Below are positions 35,763-44,539 of a stretch of 64,000 bases of DNA, one piece after another. Location: contig DASZWD010000047.1 in NCBI GenBank assembly GCA_035546775.1, positions 24,171 through 88,170 on the forward strand. The letters are read 5' to 3'. Numbering within the stretch: the stretch's first letter is position 1; each line of letters opens with the position of its first letter. The position numbers were made by a program, and so were the translations under genes. The notes under the pieces were generated by a model. It made no database searches. It saw nothing but the letters and a program-made list of their open reading frames with translations, and was not told where the DNA came from. The stretch comes from Acidimicrobiales bacterium (GTDB taxonomy: Bacteria > Actinomycetota > Acidimicrobiia > Acidimicrobiales > JACCXE01).

Positions 35763-37061
35763 ATGAGCACCCCGATTGAACCGCCGGAACTGTTCGACCT
35801 GCGCATGAGCGAGGCGGCGCGCCCGCTGTTCGACCGCGTCACCGCGTTCCTCGAAGACGTGGTGGCGCCGATGCAGGCCGAGTTCTTCGCCCTCGGCGAA
35901 AACCATCACGACCGGTGGCAGTTCGCCCCGGGCCAACTCGAGTTGCTCGACGGCGCCAAGGCGAAGGCCAAGGAAGCCGGCCTGTGGAATTTCTTCCTGC
36001 CCGACTCCGAAGTCGGCGGCTTGTCGAACCTCGACTACGCCTACATCGCCGTCGAGTTGGGCAAGTACCCCCTCGGGTCGGAGTCGTTGAACTGCTCGGC
36101 GCCCGACACCGGCAACATGGAGGTGCTCGAGCGCGTCGGCACACCGGAGCAGAAGAAGCAGTGGCTCGAGCCGTTGCTCAACGGCGAGATCCGCTCGGCG
36201 TACGCCATGACCGAGCCCGACCTCGCCAGCTCGGACGCGAAGAACGTGTCGCTGTCCGCGGTGCGTGACGGCGACGAGTACGTCCTCAACGGCGAGAAGT
36301 ACTACATTTCGGGAGCGGGCGACCCCCGCTGCAAGATCATGATCGTCATGTGCAAGACGAACCCGGACGCGGCGACCTACCAGCAGCAGTCGCAGATCCT
36401 GGTGCCGATGGACACGCCGGGCGTGCAGATCCTCGGTCCGATGCACGTGTTCGGTCACGACGACGCGCCGCACGGTCACATGCACCTGCGCTTCGACAAC
36501 GTGCGCGTACCGGCCACCAACATGCTGCTCGGTGAAGGCCGCGGCTTCGAGATCAGCCAGGTGCGCCTCGGTCCGGGTCGCATCCATCACTGCATGCGCG
36601 CCATCGGTCAGGGCGAGAAGGCGCTCGAGTTGATGATCCGCCGCGGCAAGTTCCGCGAGGCGTTCGGCAAGCCGATCCTCAGTCTCGGCAAGAACATGGA
36701 GACGGTGTCGCGCGCCCGCATCGAACTCGACGCCTGCCGCCTCATGGTGCTCAAGGCGGCCAAGGCGATGGACATCCTCGGCAACGCCGAAGCCCGCGTC
36801 TACGTCAGCGCGGTGAAGGCGATGGTGCCCGAGAAGGTGTGCCAGATCATCGACCAGGCGATCCAGATTCACGGCGCCACCGGCGTGTCGCAGTGGACGC
36901 CGCTCGCGGCGATGTACACGAGCCAGCGCACGCTGCGCCTCGCCGACGGCCCCGACGAGGTGCACCACTTCGTCGTGGCCCGTCACGAAGCGGGCCGCTA
37001 CAGCGAGCCGGCGCCGGCGCGGTCCGAGGCCAACGGCGACGCCATCTTCGCCGGGCCTTGA
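35763..37061 (+). CDS. Acyl-CoA dehydrogenase
   Basis: The 432-residue protein has the complete acyl-CoA dehydrogenase fold. AYAMTEPDLASSDAKN and NGEKYYISGAGDPRC are the FAD and substrate strands, the C-terminal bundle holds RIHHCMRAIGQGEKALEL, and the late QIHGATGVSQWTPLAAMYTS carries the family's second signature. It is of the long-chain/FadE-like or ACAD10/11-like type that oxidises acyl-CoA to enoyl-CoA with FAD. It is divergent from the zinc-ribbon membrane gene. A small hairpin (35725-35741) with GGAGGA in one arm lies upstream but too far from the start to be its ribosome site. Confidence 0.94.
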   Translation: MSTPIEPPELFDLRMSEAARPLFDRVTAFLEDVVAPMQAEFFALGENHHDRWQFAPGQLELLDGAKAKAKEAGLWNFFLPDSEVGGLSNLDYAYIAVELGKYPLGSESLNCSAPDTGNMEVLERVGTPEQKKQWLEPLLNGEIRSAYAMTEPDLASSDAKNVSLSAVRDGDEYVLNGEKYYISGAGDPRCKIMIVMCKTNPDAATYQQQSQILVPMDTPGVQILGPMHVFGHDDAPHGHMHLRFDNVRVPATNMLLGEGRGFEISQVRLGPGRIHHCMRAIGQGEKALELMIRRGKFREAFGKPILSLGKNMETVSRARIELDACRLMVLKAAKAMDILGNAEARVYVSAVKAMVPEKVCQIIDQAIQIHGATGVSQWTPLAAMYTSQRTLRLADGPDEVHHFVVARHEAGRYSEPAPARSEANGDAIFAGP

Positions 37062-37114
37062 GCCGGGACCAACGCCCCTAGTGCCACGTCGTTCCTCCGC
37101 CTCACCATGGCCAG

Positions 37115-37676
37115 GTGACAACGCACGAACAGCTGTACAAAGCCCGCCCGAACGCCCCGCAGCTGGTGGAGGTGCCTGACGCCACCTTCGCGATGATCGA
37201 CGGTGAGGGCAACCCGAACACCGCCCCGGCGTTCGCTCTCGCCATCCAGTCGCTGTACTCGGTCGCCTACGGCGTGCACTTCGCGTTGAAGAAGGCGACC
37301 GGGCGCAACGAGCGCGTCGCGCCGCTCGAAGCAACGTTCACCGACACCTGGGCCTGGACGATGATGATCCGTCTCCCCGAAGACCTACCGCCCGGACTGC
37401 TCGGCGAGGTGCTGGCGGCGACCGCGGCGAAGAAGCCCGATTTGCCGGTCGACCACGTGCGCGTCGAGCGGTTCGCCGAAGGCGAGTTCGGCGCAGGTCA
37501 TGCACGTCGGTCCGTATTCGGCCGAGCAGCCGACCATCGCCGCGCTGCACAGCTTCATCGCCGACCAGGGCCGCCATCGCCGCGGCCGACATCACGAGAT
37601 CTACCTGGGCGACCCCCGCCGGTCCGCTCCGGAGAAGTTGAAGACGCTGATTCGCCAGCCCGTCGCCGCGAACTGA
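37115..37676 (+). pseudogene. GyrI-like small-molecule-binding protein, frameshifted
   Basis: The first 125 codons from GTG 37115 encode a GyrI-like protein (VPDATFAMIDGEGNPNTAPA, AYGVHFALKKATGR, then FTDTWAWTMMIRLPED), but the frame then yields Arg/Pro-rich nonsense. One base out of register, the missing part appears: AQVMHVGPYSAEQPTIAAL, then YLGDPRRSAPEKLKTLIRQP, ending at TGA 37674-37676. The join lies near 37490 in TTCGGCGC and one surplus G would explain it. The whole would be about 187 codons, the normal size. It is either a recent pseudogene or a base error in the assembly. Confidence 0.85.
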
Positions 37677-37680
37677 CCGG

Positions 37681-39165
37681 CTAGTTGCCCTGCTCGAGGG
37701 CGGGCGCCTGGTACTGGTAGGCGTCGGGGTAGCAGTCGGGGAAGTTACCGGAAGCGTTGGTCCATCCCTTGGCGCTGTCCTGCCAGTGGGCGATGGTGAA
37801 GCAGTCCTTGGTACGCGGGGAGGACGGGTCGTACTTGCCCCAGTCGAGACCAGAATGCACGCCGTGGCCGTCCCAGTTGCGCACGTCGTCGAGGTACTTC
37901 ACGAGCCCGGTGCGCGTCGGCGCGGACGTGTTGAGGTACTCCGCCGCCAGGTCGGCTTGCAGCCACGCCTCGAGCGCCCACTGATGCAGCGGCAGGTTCG
38001 GCTGGTAGCGGTGGAAGGCGTCGCGGAACTTGACGATCTCGGGATTCGACGGGTCGTCGTAGTCGAGCGTGAAGCCCGGCACGTACACCGAGTTGCGGCA
38101 CGTGTCGTTGTAGTCGGTACCGACCTTGTCGCTCATCACGACGACAGTGGACACCTTCGCCTTGACCGAGAACTTGCGCCGGGCCATGGCGTCGCACAAC
38201 TTCTTGTTAGCACCGTCGTCCATCGAGTCGACGATCATCTCGGTGCCGTTGCGCTGCATATCGGCGACGTCCTGGTCGAAGCTCGGCGCGGCGAATGACA
38301 CGGTGTACTCGGTCACCTGCATGCCTTCGAGCTCCATGCCCTTCTTGAACAGGTCGCCCGCCTGCTTCGACTCGTCGATGTCGTAGGTGAACACCGCCGC
38401 CTTCGTGAGGTTGAGCGTCTTGTGGAACCAGCGCATCCAGCCCGACGTGTAGACGAGGTTGCCGTTGTAGCCGACGGTCTTGCCGTCGCGGGCGTAGCCG
38501 TTGCGGTAGATGCTGAACATGGTCGGGTAGCGGTAGAGGCTGTTGGTGATCGGAAAGCCGAGCACCGGGATCTGGTGATCGGCGAGGTACTGCGCCGCGC
38601 CCCCGAAGGCGCGGCTGTTGACGCCGATGAGCGCGAACACCTTGTCCCGCTCGACGAGTTGCTGCGCGCACGCCAGGTCGCGGTTGCGATCCTCGCGGTC
38701 GTCGCATGTCTTGAGCACGACCTGGCGACCGTGGATGCCGCCGTGGGCGTTGGTGTAGGCGACCCAGGCGCGTACGCCGCGCACCGCCGGCGCGAACGCA
38801 TCACCTAAGACGCCGTTCTCCGCCGTGATGTTGCCGATGGTGATCGTCGTGTCGGTGACGCCGGTGTCCGACGCCCGGTTCGGGGCGCTGTCGCCCGGCG
38901 CGCTCGGCCCGCCGCCGCTGCCGCTGCTCGACCGACCGGTGTTCGAGCCGGTGTCGACGCCGCTCGCCGCCGTCGTGTCGGTCGTCCCGCCGTTGTCGAG
39001 CGAGTCGCCGCCAGCATCGGTGCCGGTCGCGTCGCGGCGCGCGCCGGCGCTGACGGGTTGTGCCGAATCGCGGAACGCGCTGTCGGGCAGCCGCGTGCCG
39101 CACGAGGCCAACAGCAGCGCCAGCGCCGCCGCGAGGACGGCCGACGTTCGTGTCAGCTTGGGCAC
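37681..39165 (-). CDS. ABC-type solute-binding lipoprotein (branched-chain amino acid/Peripla_BP_6 type)
   Basis: The 494-residue protein starts with a lipoprotein signal (LALLLASC, Cys 22), then a Ser/Gly/Thr-rich linker to about residue 100, and a type 1 periplasmic-binding fold (TITIGNITAENGVLGDAFAP, AQQLVERDKVFALIGVNSR, then DYDDPSNPEIVKFRDAFHRY). It should capture a solute outside the membrane for an ABC importer, but no permease or ATPase gene is near. It is 21 bp past the nitroreductase gene on the same strand and is probably the last gene of the eight-gene operon that starts at 45775, so the solute may be the substrate of that operon. Confidence 0.9.
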   Translation of the reverse strand: MPKLTRTSAVLAAALALLLASCGTRLPDSAFRDSAQPVSAGARRDATGTDAGGDSLDNGGTTDTTAASGVDTGSNTGRSSSGSGGGPSAPGDSAPNRASDTGVTDTTITIGNITAENGVLGDAFAPAVRGVRAWVAYTNAHGGIHGRQVVLKTCDDREDRNRDLACAQQLVERDKVFALIGVNSRAFGGAAQYLADHQIPVLGFPITNSLYRYPTMFSIYRNGYARDGKTVGYNGNLVYTSGWMRWFHKTLNLTKAAVFTYDIDESKQAGDLFKKGMELEGMQVTEYTVSFAAPSFDQDVADMQRNGTEMIVDSMDDGANKKLCDAMARRKFSVKAKVSTVVVMSDKVGTDYNDTCRNSVYVPGFTLDYDDPSNPEIVKFRDAFHRYQPNLPLHQWALEAWLQADLAAEYLNTSAPTRTGLVKYLDDVRNWDGHGVHSGLDWGKYDPSSPRTKDCFTIAHWQDSAKGWTNASGNFPDCYPDAYQYQAPALEQGN

Positions 39166-39186
39166 GAGGCGAAGCTACCCGCCGCG

Positions 39187-39894
39187 CTACTCCGCGAAGG
39201 AACCACGGAAGCGCAACACGTCGAAGTCGGCGCCCGGTGTGCGCTCACCCGCGATGGCGACCGCCGGGTTGTCCCAACGGTCGAGGTCGACCACGTCCCC
39301 CAGCGGCCTTCGCTTCACCGGGCCGTGCCGGCCGCGGGGCCAGCCGACCACGACGTGGCCGGCGATCAACCAGTCCTCGGGAATGCCGACGGCGTCACGC
39401 AGCAGTGGCTCGCCGCCATACGAGGCCCAACTCGTGATGCAGGCGCCGAGGCCGAGGGCGCGCGCCGCTAGCAGGAAGTTCTGCATCGCCGGATAGATCG
39501 AGCCGCCGAGCAGCAGCTCCGAGGCCGTCTTGTACTTGTAGGTGCAGAACAGCAGCGACGTGCGCTCGCCGGCGCGGTCGTGCAGTTCGTAGGTGGCGCG
39601 GTTGTTGCGGGCGAACTTCGAGGTGTCGTCGTGGGCGGGACGGCTCATGCCGTAGACCGGTTCGATCACCGTGCGCAGGATGAGATCGGCGGCCGCTTGC
39701 ACCGCGGCGCGCATCTCGGGCGAGCGCAGCACGACGAAGCGCCACGCCTGGGCGTTGGCGCCGTTGGGCGCCCACGACGCGGCGCGCAGGCAGCGCGTCA
39801 GCGTGGCGTCGTCGACGGGTTCGTCGGTGAAACGGCGGATCGTGCGCGCCGTCGCCAGCACGTCCCACACGTCGTCGACCGGATCAGGCGACAT
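39187..39894 (-). CDS. Nitroreductase family protein
   Basis: The 235-residue protein has the FMN-dependent nitroreductase fold: TARTIRRFTDEPVDDATL near the N-terminus, ASWAPNGANAQAWRFVV with FMN contacts, and LARALGLGACITSW near residue 155. Family members reduce nitro groups, quinones or flavins with NAD(P)H. It overlaps the quinone oxidoreductase stop upstream by 11 bp, so it is in the same operon. Confidence 0.9.
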   Translation of the reverse strand: MSPDPVDDVWDVLATARTIRRFTDEPVDDATLTRCLRAASWAPNGANAQAWRFVVLRSPEMRAAVQAAADLILRTVIEPVYGMSRPAHDDTSKFARNNRATYELHDRAGERTSLLFCTYKYKTASELLLGGSIYPAMQNFLLAARALGLGACITSWASYGGEPLLRDAVGIPEDWLIAGHVVVGWPRGRHGPVKRRPLGDVVDLDRWDNPAVAIAGERTPGADFDVLRFRGSFAE

Positions 39895-40816
39895 CGATCA
39901 CGACCTTTCCGATGGCGCGCCCGTCGGCGACGTAGCGCAACGCCGCCGCCGCATCGTCGAGGCCGAAGCGGGCGCCGATGTGCGGGACGGCGTGCCCGTC
40001 GCGCAACAGCGCCAGCAGCTCGTCCTCGTTGCGGCGCAGTTCGTGGGGGTGGCGGGTGGCGAAGTCGAGAAACTGGAAGCCGGCAATGGTGATCCCCTTC
40101 AGCAGCACGAGGTTGAGTGGGATACGGGGAATCGTGCCCGACGCGAACCCGACGGTGACGAACCGCCCACCGGGTCGCAGGCTGCGCAGCGCCGGTTCGG
40201 AAAGATCGCCGCCGACGGGATCCACCACGACATCGTTCTGGCCGAGGCCGGCGCGGAGGTCGCCGTCGCGATGGTTCACAGTGTGCGCGGCCCCGAGCGT
40301 GCGCGCCACGGCCAGCTTCTCGTCGGACGACGCCACCGCGATTGCTTCGGCGCCGAGGTGCGCCGCCAGTTGCACCGCCGCGAGACCGACGCCGCCGCCC
40401 GCTCCTAACACGACGACGCGCTCGCCCGCCTGCACCGTCGCCACCGAACGCAGCACGTGGTACGCCGTGCGGTGGGCGACGCCGAACGCGGCGGCGGTCG
40501 CGCTGTCGACGCCGTCGGGAATCGGTGTCACCGACGTCGGCGCCACGACGATCTCATCGGCGAACGCGCCCACCAGCGCGCTGCCGAACACGCGCGCCCC
40601 GGTGTCGACGACGACGCCGGCGAATTCGCTGCCGGGCACGAACGGCGGCTCGACCTTCACCTGATACTCGCCGGCGACCAGCAGCACGTCGGGGAAGTTG
40701 ACGGCCGACGCTTCGACCCGCACGCGTACCTGGCCGTCGCCCGCTTCGGGCGCGTCGACGTCGGTCACGGTGACAACCTCAGGCGGCCCGAGTTCGCGGC
40801 AGAGGGCGGCGCGCAT
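39884..40816 (-). CDS. Zinc-free NAD(P)H:quinone oxidoreductase / MDR-family protein
   Basis: I chose ATG 40816, where the start shares one base with the previous stop (TGATG). The 310-residue medium-chain dehydrogenase lacks the catalytic zinc Cys and has the quinone oxidoreductase pattern ASAVNFPDVLLVAGEYQVKV, then VVLGAGGGVGLAAVQLA for NADPH and VVDPVGGDLSEPAL. It should reduce quinones or enoyl compounds with NADPH. It is the sixth gene in the packed operon. Confidence 0.92.
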   Translation of the reverse strand: MRAALCRELGPPEVVTVTDVDAPEAGDGQVRVRVEASAVNFPDVLLVAGEYQVKVEPPFVPGSEFAGVVVDTGARVFGSALVGAFADEIVVAPTSVTPIPDGVDSATAAAFGVAHRTAYHVLRSVATVQAGERVVVLGAGGGVGLAAVQLAAHLGAEAIAVASSDEKLAVARTLGAAHTVNHRDGDLRAGLGQNDVVVDPVGGDLSEPALRSLRPGGRFVTVGFASGTIPRIPLNLVLLKGITIAGFQFLDFATRHPHELRRNEDELLALLRDGHAVPHIGARFGLDDAAAALRYVADGRAIGKVVIDVA

Positions 40817-42297
40817 CAGCCGCTGAAGGACGCCAGGGTGCAGTAGTACTGCGAGCTGGCGGCGAGGGCGGGCGACAACACGATGCGGGTCGACGCCGGG
40901 CGGGGGATCGTGCCCGACGGGTGCAGCACCGGACGCGCCGGCAGACCGAGATGCGCTCGCACCTGCGGTTCCAACTCGACGACCCAGAAGCCGCCCGACT
41001 GCGTAGCGAACCACAGCTGGCCCGATGCGGCGTCGTAATGGACGTGACCCCACGCCTTGTCGAGCGCCCCGTTGTCCGAGGGCCGCAGGAACATGCCCGG
41101 GTTGAAGTACGCCACCTCACGCGGGTGCCACGGGTCGCGCACGTCGAAGATGCGCACGCCGGCGTTCCACATCGACGCCATCACGAACGTCGTGTGTTGC
41201 GGGTCGTCGACGTCGTGGTAATGGACACTGGCGTTCTCGCCGTCGCCGAGTTCGCGCACGCAGTTGTGGGGTTGGTTGATGGCGAGCGTGAGCCGGCTGA
41301 TGCGCATCTTCGGGTGCGCCGGATCGGTCACGTCGCTGATCCACGGCTGGGCCGCGCCGGCGATCGGATTGAGGTTCTGGTTGATGCAGCCGTTGGCCGC
41401 CACACTGGCGATGCTTTCCTCGGAGTGCACGATGTAGTTGCGGTTGCCGATGGTGGCCGCGTCGACGGAGTGCGCCCGTCCGGCGGCCTTCATGACGAGC
41501 CGTGGCTTGCGCCGCGGGTAGTCGGTGACATCGGCGATCATGGCGCCGGTGCTCATCGGCGTCTGACCACCGAAGTAGATCGTGTTGCCGTCGGGGCTGG
41601 TGGCCACGTCGTGCGACGACACCTGGATGCGACCATCGGTCAACGGGCCGCCCACGAGCGCGTTCTCGAGGTTGCCGAGGAAGCGCGGGTGGCGGGGGTC
41701 GTGGATGTCGGCTTCCTGCAACGGGAGCGTGGAGAACACCCGGGTGCCGTCGGGCGTGATGGTGAGGTTGTGCGTGTTCTCGGGCCAGTGAAACGTCGTG
41801 AGGAACTTCGGGTGGGCGCAGTTGCTGGCGTCGTAGATGTCCATCGGTGCGGTCAGCGGCTGCGGGGCGTATTCGCCGTAGCGGCCGACGACGAGCACGG
41901 CGCGATTGCCGACCTGCTGCGCCGCGATCGTCTCGATGTCGACGTCGGTCGTCAGGTGGTGCAGCTGCGCGGTTCGCTTCGGGTGTTGCGGGTTCGACAC
42001 GTCGACGACGTTGACGCCTTCGCCGACCGTGGCGACGTAGGCGCAGTGCCCGGCCCACGCCATGTTGGCGCTGGCCCCTTTGAGCGCCACGTGACCCACG
42101 AGGGCGAGGCCGCAGTTGTAACCCTGGAGGGCGCGGCCGTCGAGCTGGTCGCGCAGCGGGACCTCGCCCTGGACGCCGGTCTCGGGCCGGTCGTTGCGGC
42201 CGCAGTTTGTGGCGCGGGGCGTGGCCGCGCCGGCGTAGTTGGCGGGCGCCAGCAGCGACGCGCCCACGACGGCGACGATGAGGGTGACGCGACGCAT
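40816..42297 (-). CDS. Secreted LVIVD-repeat beta-propeller protein
   Basis: The start is ATG 42297, or the GTG one codon earlier at 42300. The 493-residue product has a signal peptide (RVTLIVAVVGASLLAPANYA, cleaved near 26) and repeated LVIVD-type blades: YVATVGEGVNVVDVSNPQHP, MDIYDASNCAHPKF, EADIHDPRHPRFLGNL, IADVTDYPRRKP, WISDVTDPAHPKM and VRIFDVRDPWHPREV. About seven blades fit one propeller. Pairs of Cys may form disulfides outside the cell. Such proteins are of unknown activity, though related ones bind selenium, methanethiol or surface partners. Its location inside a catabolic operon is unusual. Confidence 0.85.
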   Translation of the reverse strand: MRRVTLIVAVVGASLLAPANYAGAATPRATNCGRNDRPETGVQGEVPLRDQLDGRALQGYNCGLALVGHVALKGASANMAWAGHCAYVATVGEGVNVVDVSNPQHPKRTAQLHHLTTDVDIETIAAQQVGNRAVLVVGRYGEYAPQPLTAPMDIYDASNCAHPKFLTTFHWPENTHNLTITPDGTRVFSTLPLQEADIHDPRHPRFLGNLENALVGGPLTDGRIQVSSHDVATSPDGNTIYFGGQTPMSTGAMIADVTDYPRRKPRLVMKAAGRAHSVDAATIGNRNYIVHSEESIASVAANGCINQNLNPIAGAAQPWISDVTDPAHPKMRISRLTLAINQPHNCVRELGDGENASVHYHDVDDPQHTTFVMASMWNAGVRIFDVRDPWHPREVAYFNPGMFLRPSDNGALDKAWGHVHYDAASGQLWFATQSGGFWVVELEPQVRAHLGLPARPVLHPSGTIPRPASTRIVLSPALAASSQYYCTLASFSG

Positions 42298-43274
42298 CAC
42301 GGTGCGATCACCACCTTGCCGGCGTCGGCGTCGGCTTGCAGTTCGGCGAAACGACGGGGCACGGCGTCGAGCCCGATGGTCTCGGTGACGAAGCCGTCGG
42401 GGGCCAGCGATCCGTCAGCGAACGCGTCGATGGTGTCGGTGAAGTCCTCGCGGCCGTAATAGATGCTGAAACGGACGTCGAGTTCCTTGTTCAGCCCCCA
42501 CCACGGGAAGATCGTGTCGGGTTGCAGGCACATGCCGATCACCGCGACGCGCCCGTCGACCGCGGCGAGCTGCATCGCCTGGTCGATAAGCGAGCGCACC
42601 CCGCTGCACTCGACGACGAGCGGCGCGCTCGTGCCCGCGATCTCCTCGGGGTGCACGGCGCGCGTGGCACCGAGCTGCAATGCGAGCTCGCGGCGGTGCG
42701 CCACGGGGTCGCTCACGACGATGTCGCCCGCGCCCAACGCGCGCGCCCAGTGGGTGACCGCGAGGCCGATCGGTCCGGCACCGAGCACGACGACGGACTC
42801 GCCGGCGGCGAGACCACCGCGGCGCAGCCCGCGGCGCGCCACCGCGAACGGCTCGACCAGCGCGTGGTCTTCGGCGCGCACGTCAGCCGGCAGCGCGAAC
42901 AACTCGTCGGCGACCGCGCAAGTGAACTCGGCGTAGCCGCCCGGCCGCTGAAAGCCGATGAGGGCAAAGGACGCGCAGTGGTCGGCGCGCCCGGCGCGGC
43001 AGAACTCGCAGCGCCCGCAACCGGAGAACGGCCGCACCGCCACCACGTCGCCCGCCTTCACGTTGGTGACGCCACCGCCGACCGCTTCGACGACGCCGGC
43101 GATCTCGTGGCCGAGCACGGTGCCCGCCGGTCCCATAACCGCCACGGAGTGCAGGTCGCTGCCGCAGATGCCGCAGCCGGTGACGCGCACGACCGCTTCG
43201 CCCGCCGCCGGGGTGGGATCGGGTTGTTCGACGACCGACAGGCTGCGGTCCTCGTTGAGGACGGCGGCCCTCAT
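42297..43274 (-). CDS. Zinc-dependent alcohol dehydrogenase (MDR family)
   Basis: The 325-residue protein has the catalytic zinc motif VLGHEIAG (near residue 60) with the Cys of GCGICGSDLHS, and the structural zinc lobe CGRCEFCRAGRADHC. The Rossmann motif is VVVLGAGPIGLAVTHWARAL. It oxidises alcohols or reduces ketones with NAD(P). The zinc ligands are complete. It overlaps the cupin gene by 4 bp upstream and the LVIVD gene downstream. Confidence 0.93.
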   Translation of the reverse strand: MRAAVLNEDRSLSVVEQPDPTPAAGEAVVRVTGCGICGSDLHSVAVMGPAGTVLGHEIAGVVEAVGGGVTNVKAGDVVAVRPFSGCGRCEFCRAGRADHCASFALIGFQRPGGYAEFTCAVADELFALPADVRAEDHALVEPFAVARRGLRRGGLAAGESVVVLGAGPIGLAVTHWARALGAGDIVVSDPVAHRRELALQLGATRAVHPEEIAGTSAPLVVECSGVRSLIDQAMQLAAVDGRVAVIGMCLQPDTIFPWWGLNKELDVRFSIYYGREDFTDTIDAFADGSLAPDGFVTETIGLDAVPRRFAELQADADAGKVVIAP

Positions 43275-43747
43275 TGCGCTCCGAGCACGATGACGGGCGG
43301 GTCGGCCATGCCGTGCTGCTCACGGCACAGGTAGCGGTAGTACGACAGCACGTTGTGGGCGTCGGTCACCGACGTCACGTTCCCGGCGGCGTCGAGGTTG
43401 AGGTTGGCGCCGTAGATCGTGAACCACACGTCGGTCACCTCGGTGTTGGTCGGCGGCACGTGCAGCGTGTGCACCGATCCCGCCGGCTCGTAGAGATACG
43501 AGCCCGCAGTGTTCACCGCCTCGGGCGACTCGAGGTAGTGCCAGCTCCCCGAGAGGGTGAAGGCGTACACGTGACCGGTGTGCTTGTGCGTCGCCACCGT
43601 CGTCCCCGGCTGGAAGCGGCTGCGCACGATCCACACGCCGACGGACAAGTCGACCTGGAGCACTTGCATGCCGATGCCGTCGGGAAAGGTGATGAACGGC
43701 AGCTCGTCCGCGCCGCGGTGGATCGTGGTTGGGGTGGTGAGTGTCAT
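43271..43747 (-). CDS. Cupin, 2,4'-dihydroxyacetophenone dioxygenase-like
   Basis: The ATG at 43747 overlaps the SDR stop by 4 bp and gives 158 residues. It is a single cupin: THKHTGHVYAFTLSGSWHYL gives two His and the barrel strand, and YLYEPAGSVHTLHVP gives another His. This order and the GSW.YLE segment resemble the 2,4'-dihydroxyacetophenone dioxygenase family, non-heme iron enzymes that cleave a C-C bond next to a ketone. It sits between SDR and alcohol dehydrogenase genes, which suits ketone breakdown. Iron dependence is inferred. Confidence 0.82.
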   Translation of the reverse strand: MTLTTPTTIHRGADELPFITFPDGIGMQVLQVDLSVGVWIVRSRFQPGTTVATHKHTGHVYAFTLSGSWHYLESPEAVNTAGSYLYEPAGSVHTLHVPPTNTEVTDVWFTIYGANLNLDAAGNVTSVTDAHNVLSYYRYLCREQHGMADPPVIVLGAQ

Positions 43748-44535
43748 GGTTGGTTTGGTGAGTGCAGGTGCCTCAGGTATTCGGCCGACCACTCCATGAG
43801 ATCGGCAGGGATGGTGTAGCCGGTGGCGTCGTTGATCTGCTGCCAGTTGGATTCGACGTCGTCGGCCACGACACCTGGCGTGGAGCCGACGAACAGGCGG
43901 GCGAAGCGACCGGCGCCGGCGGTGTAAATCTGGCCGCTGACGGGGCAGTCCTCGCTGGCGAGGTACGCCGCCATCGGCGCCACGCGTGCGGGCGCCATGT
44001 TGGGATCGTCGACGTCGCCCCCAAGGCGCGTCGCCGCCACGGGCGCGACGGCGTTGACCTTGATTCCGTGGGGCGCGCCTTCGACGGCCAGCGTGCGCGT
44101 CATGCCGATCACCGCGCCCTTCGCCGTCGCATAACCGAGGTTGCCCTTGAGCCCGAGCGCGCCCGTCGAGGTGGTGTTGACGATGCGGCCGTAAGCGGCC
44201 GCCACCATCCGGGGCCACGCTGCGCTGATGGTGTTGAACGTGCCGTGCACGTGGACGCGCAGGTGGGCGTCGAGATTGGCGGCGTCGACGTCGGGCATCG
44301 TCGCCCACTGCACGTTGCCGGCGTTGTTGACGAGCGCGTCGACGCGGTCGTGCGTGTCGACGAGTTGCTGCGCGTACGCCGGGTCGGACACGTCGCCCAC
44401 GTGGGTGACGCCCTCGACCTCGTCGATGTCGTTGGCGACCACTTCGGCGCCGAGCGCCCGGAACAACTCGGCGTAGGCGCGGCCGATGCCGCGTCCGGCG
44501 CCGGTGACGATGACGACGCGGCCGTCGAAGCGCAA
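43744..44535 (-). CDS. Short-chain dehydrogenase/reductase
   Basis: The 263-residue classical SDR has VTGAGRGIGRAY near residue 11, NNAGNVQW near 92, the catalytic Ser in NTTSTGALG and YATAK near 155. The tail segment (residues 225-263) is longer than in simple SDRs. It lies 4 bp after the amidohydrolase gene and overlaps the cupin gene by 4 bp, so it is the second gene of the operon. Confidence 0.92.
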   Translation of the reverse strand: MRFDGRVVIVTGAGRGIGRAYAELFRALGAEVVANDIDEVEGVTHVGDVSDPAYAQQLVDTHDRVDALVNNAGNVQWATMPDVDAANLDAHLRVHVHGTFNTISAAWPRMVAAAYGRIVNTTSTGALGLKGNLGYATAKGAVIGMTRTLAVEGAPHGIKVNAVAPVAATRLGGDVDDPNMAPARVAPMAAYLASEDCPVSGQIYTAGAGRFARLFVGSTPGVVADDVESNWQQINDATGYTIPADLMEWSAEYLRHLHSPNQP

Positions 44536-44539
44536 CGTC

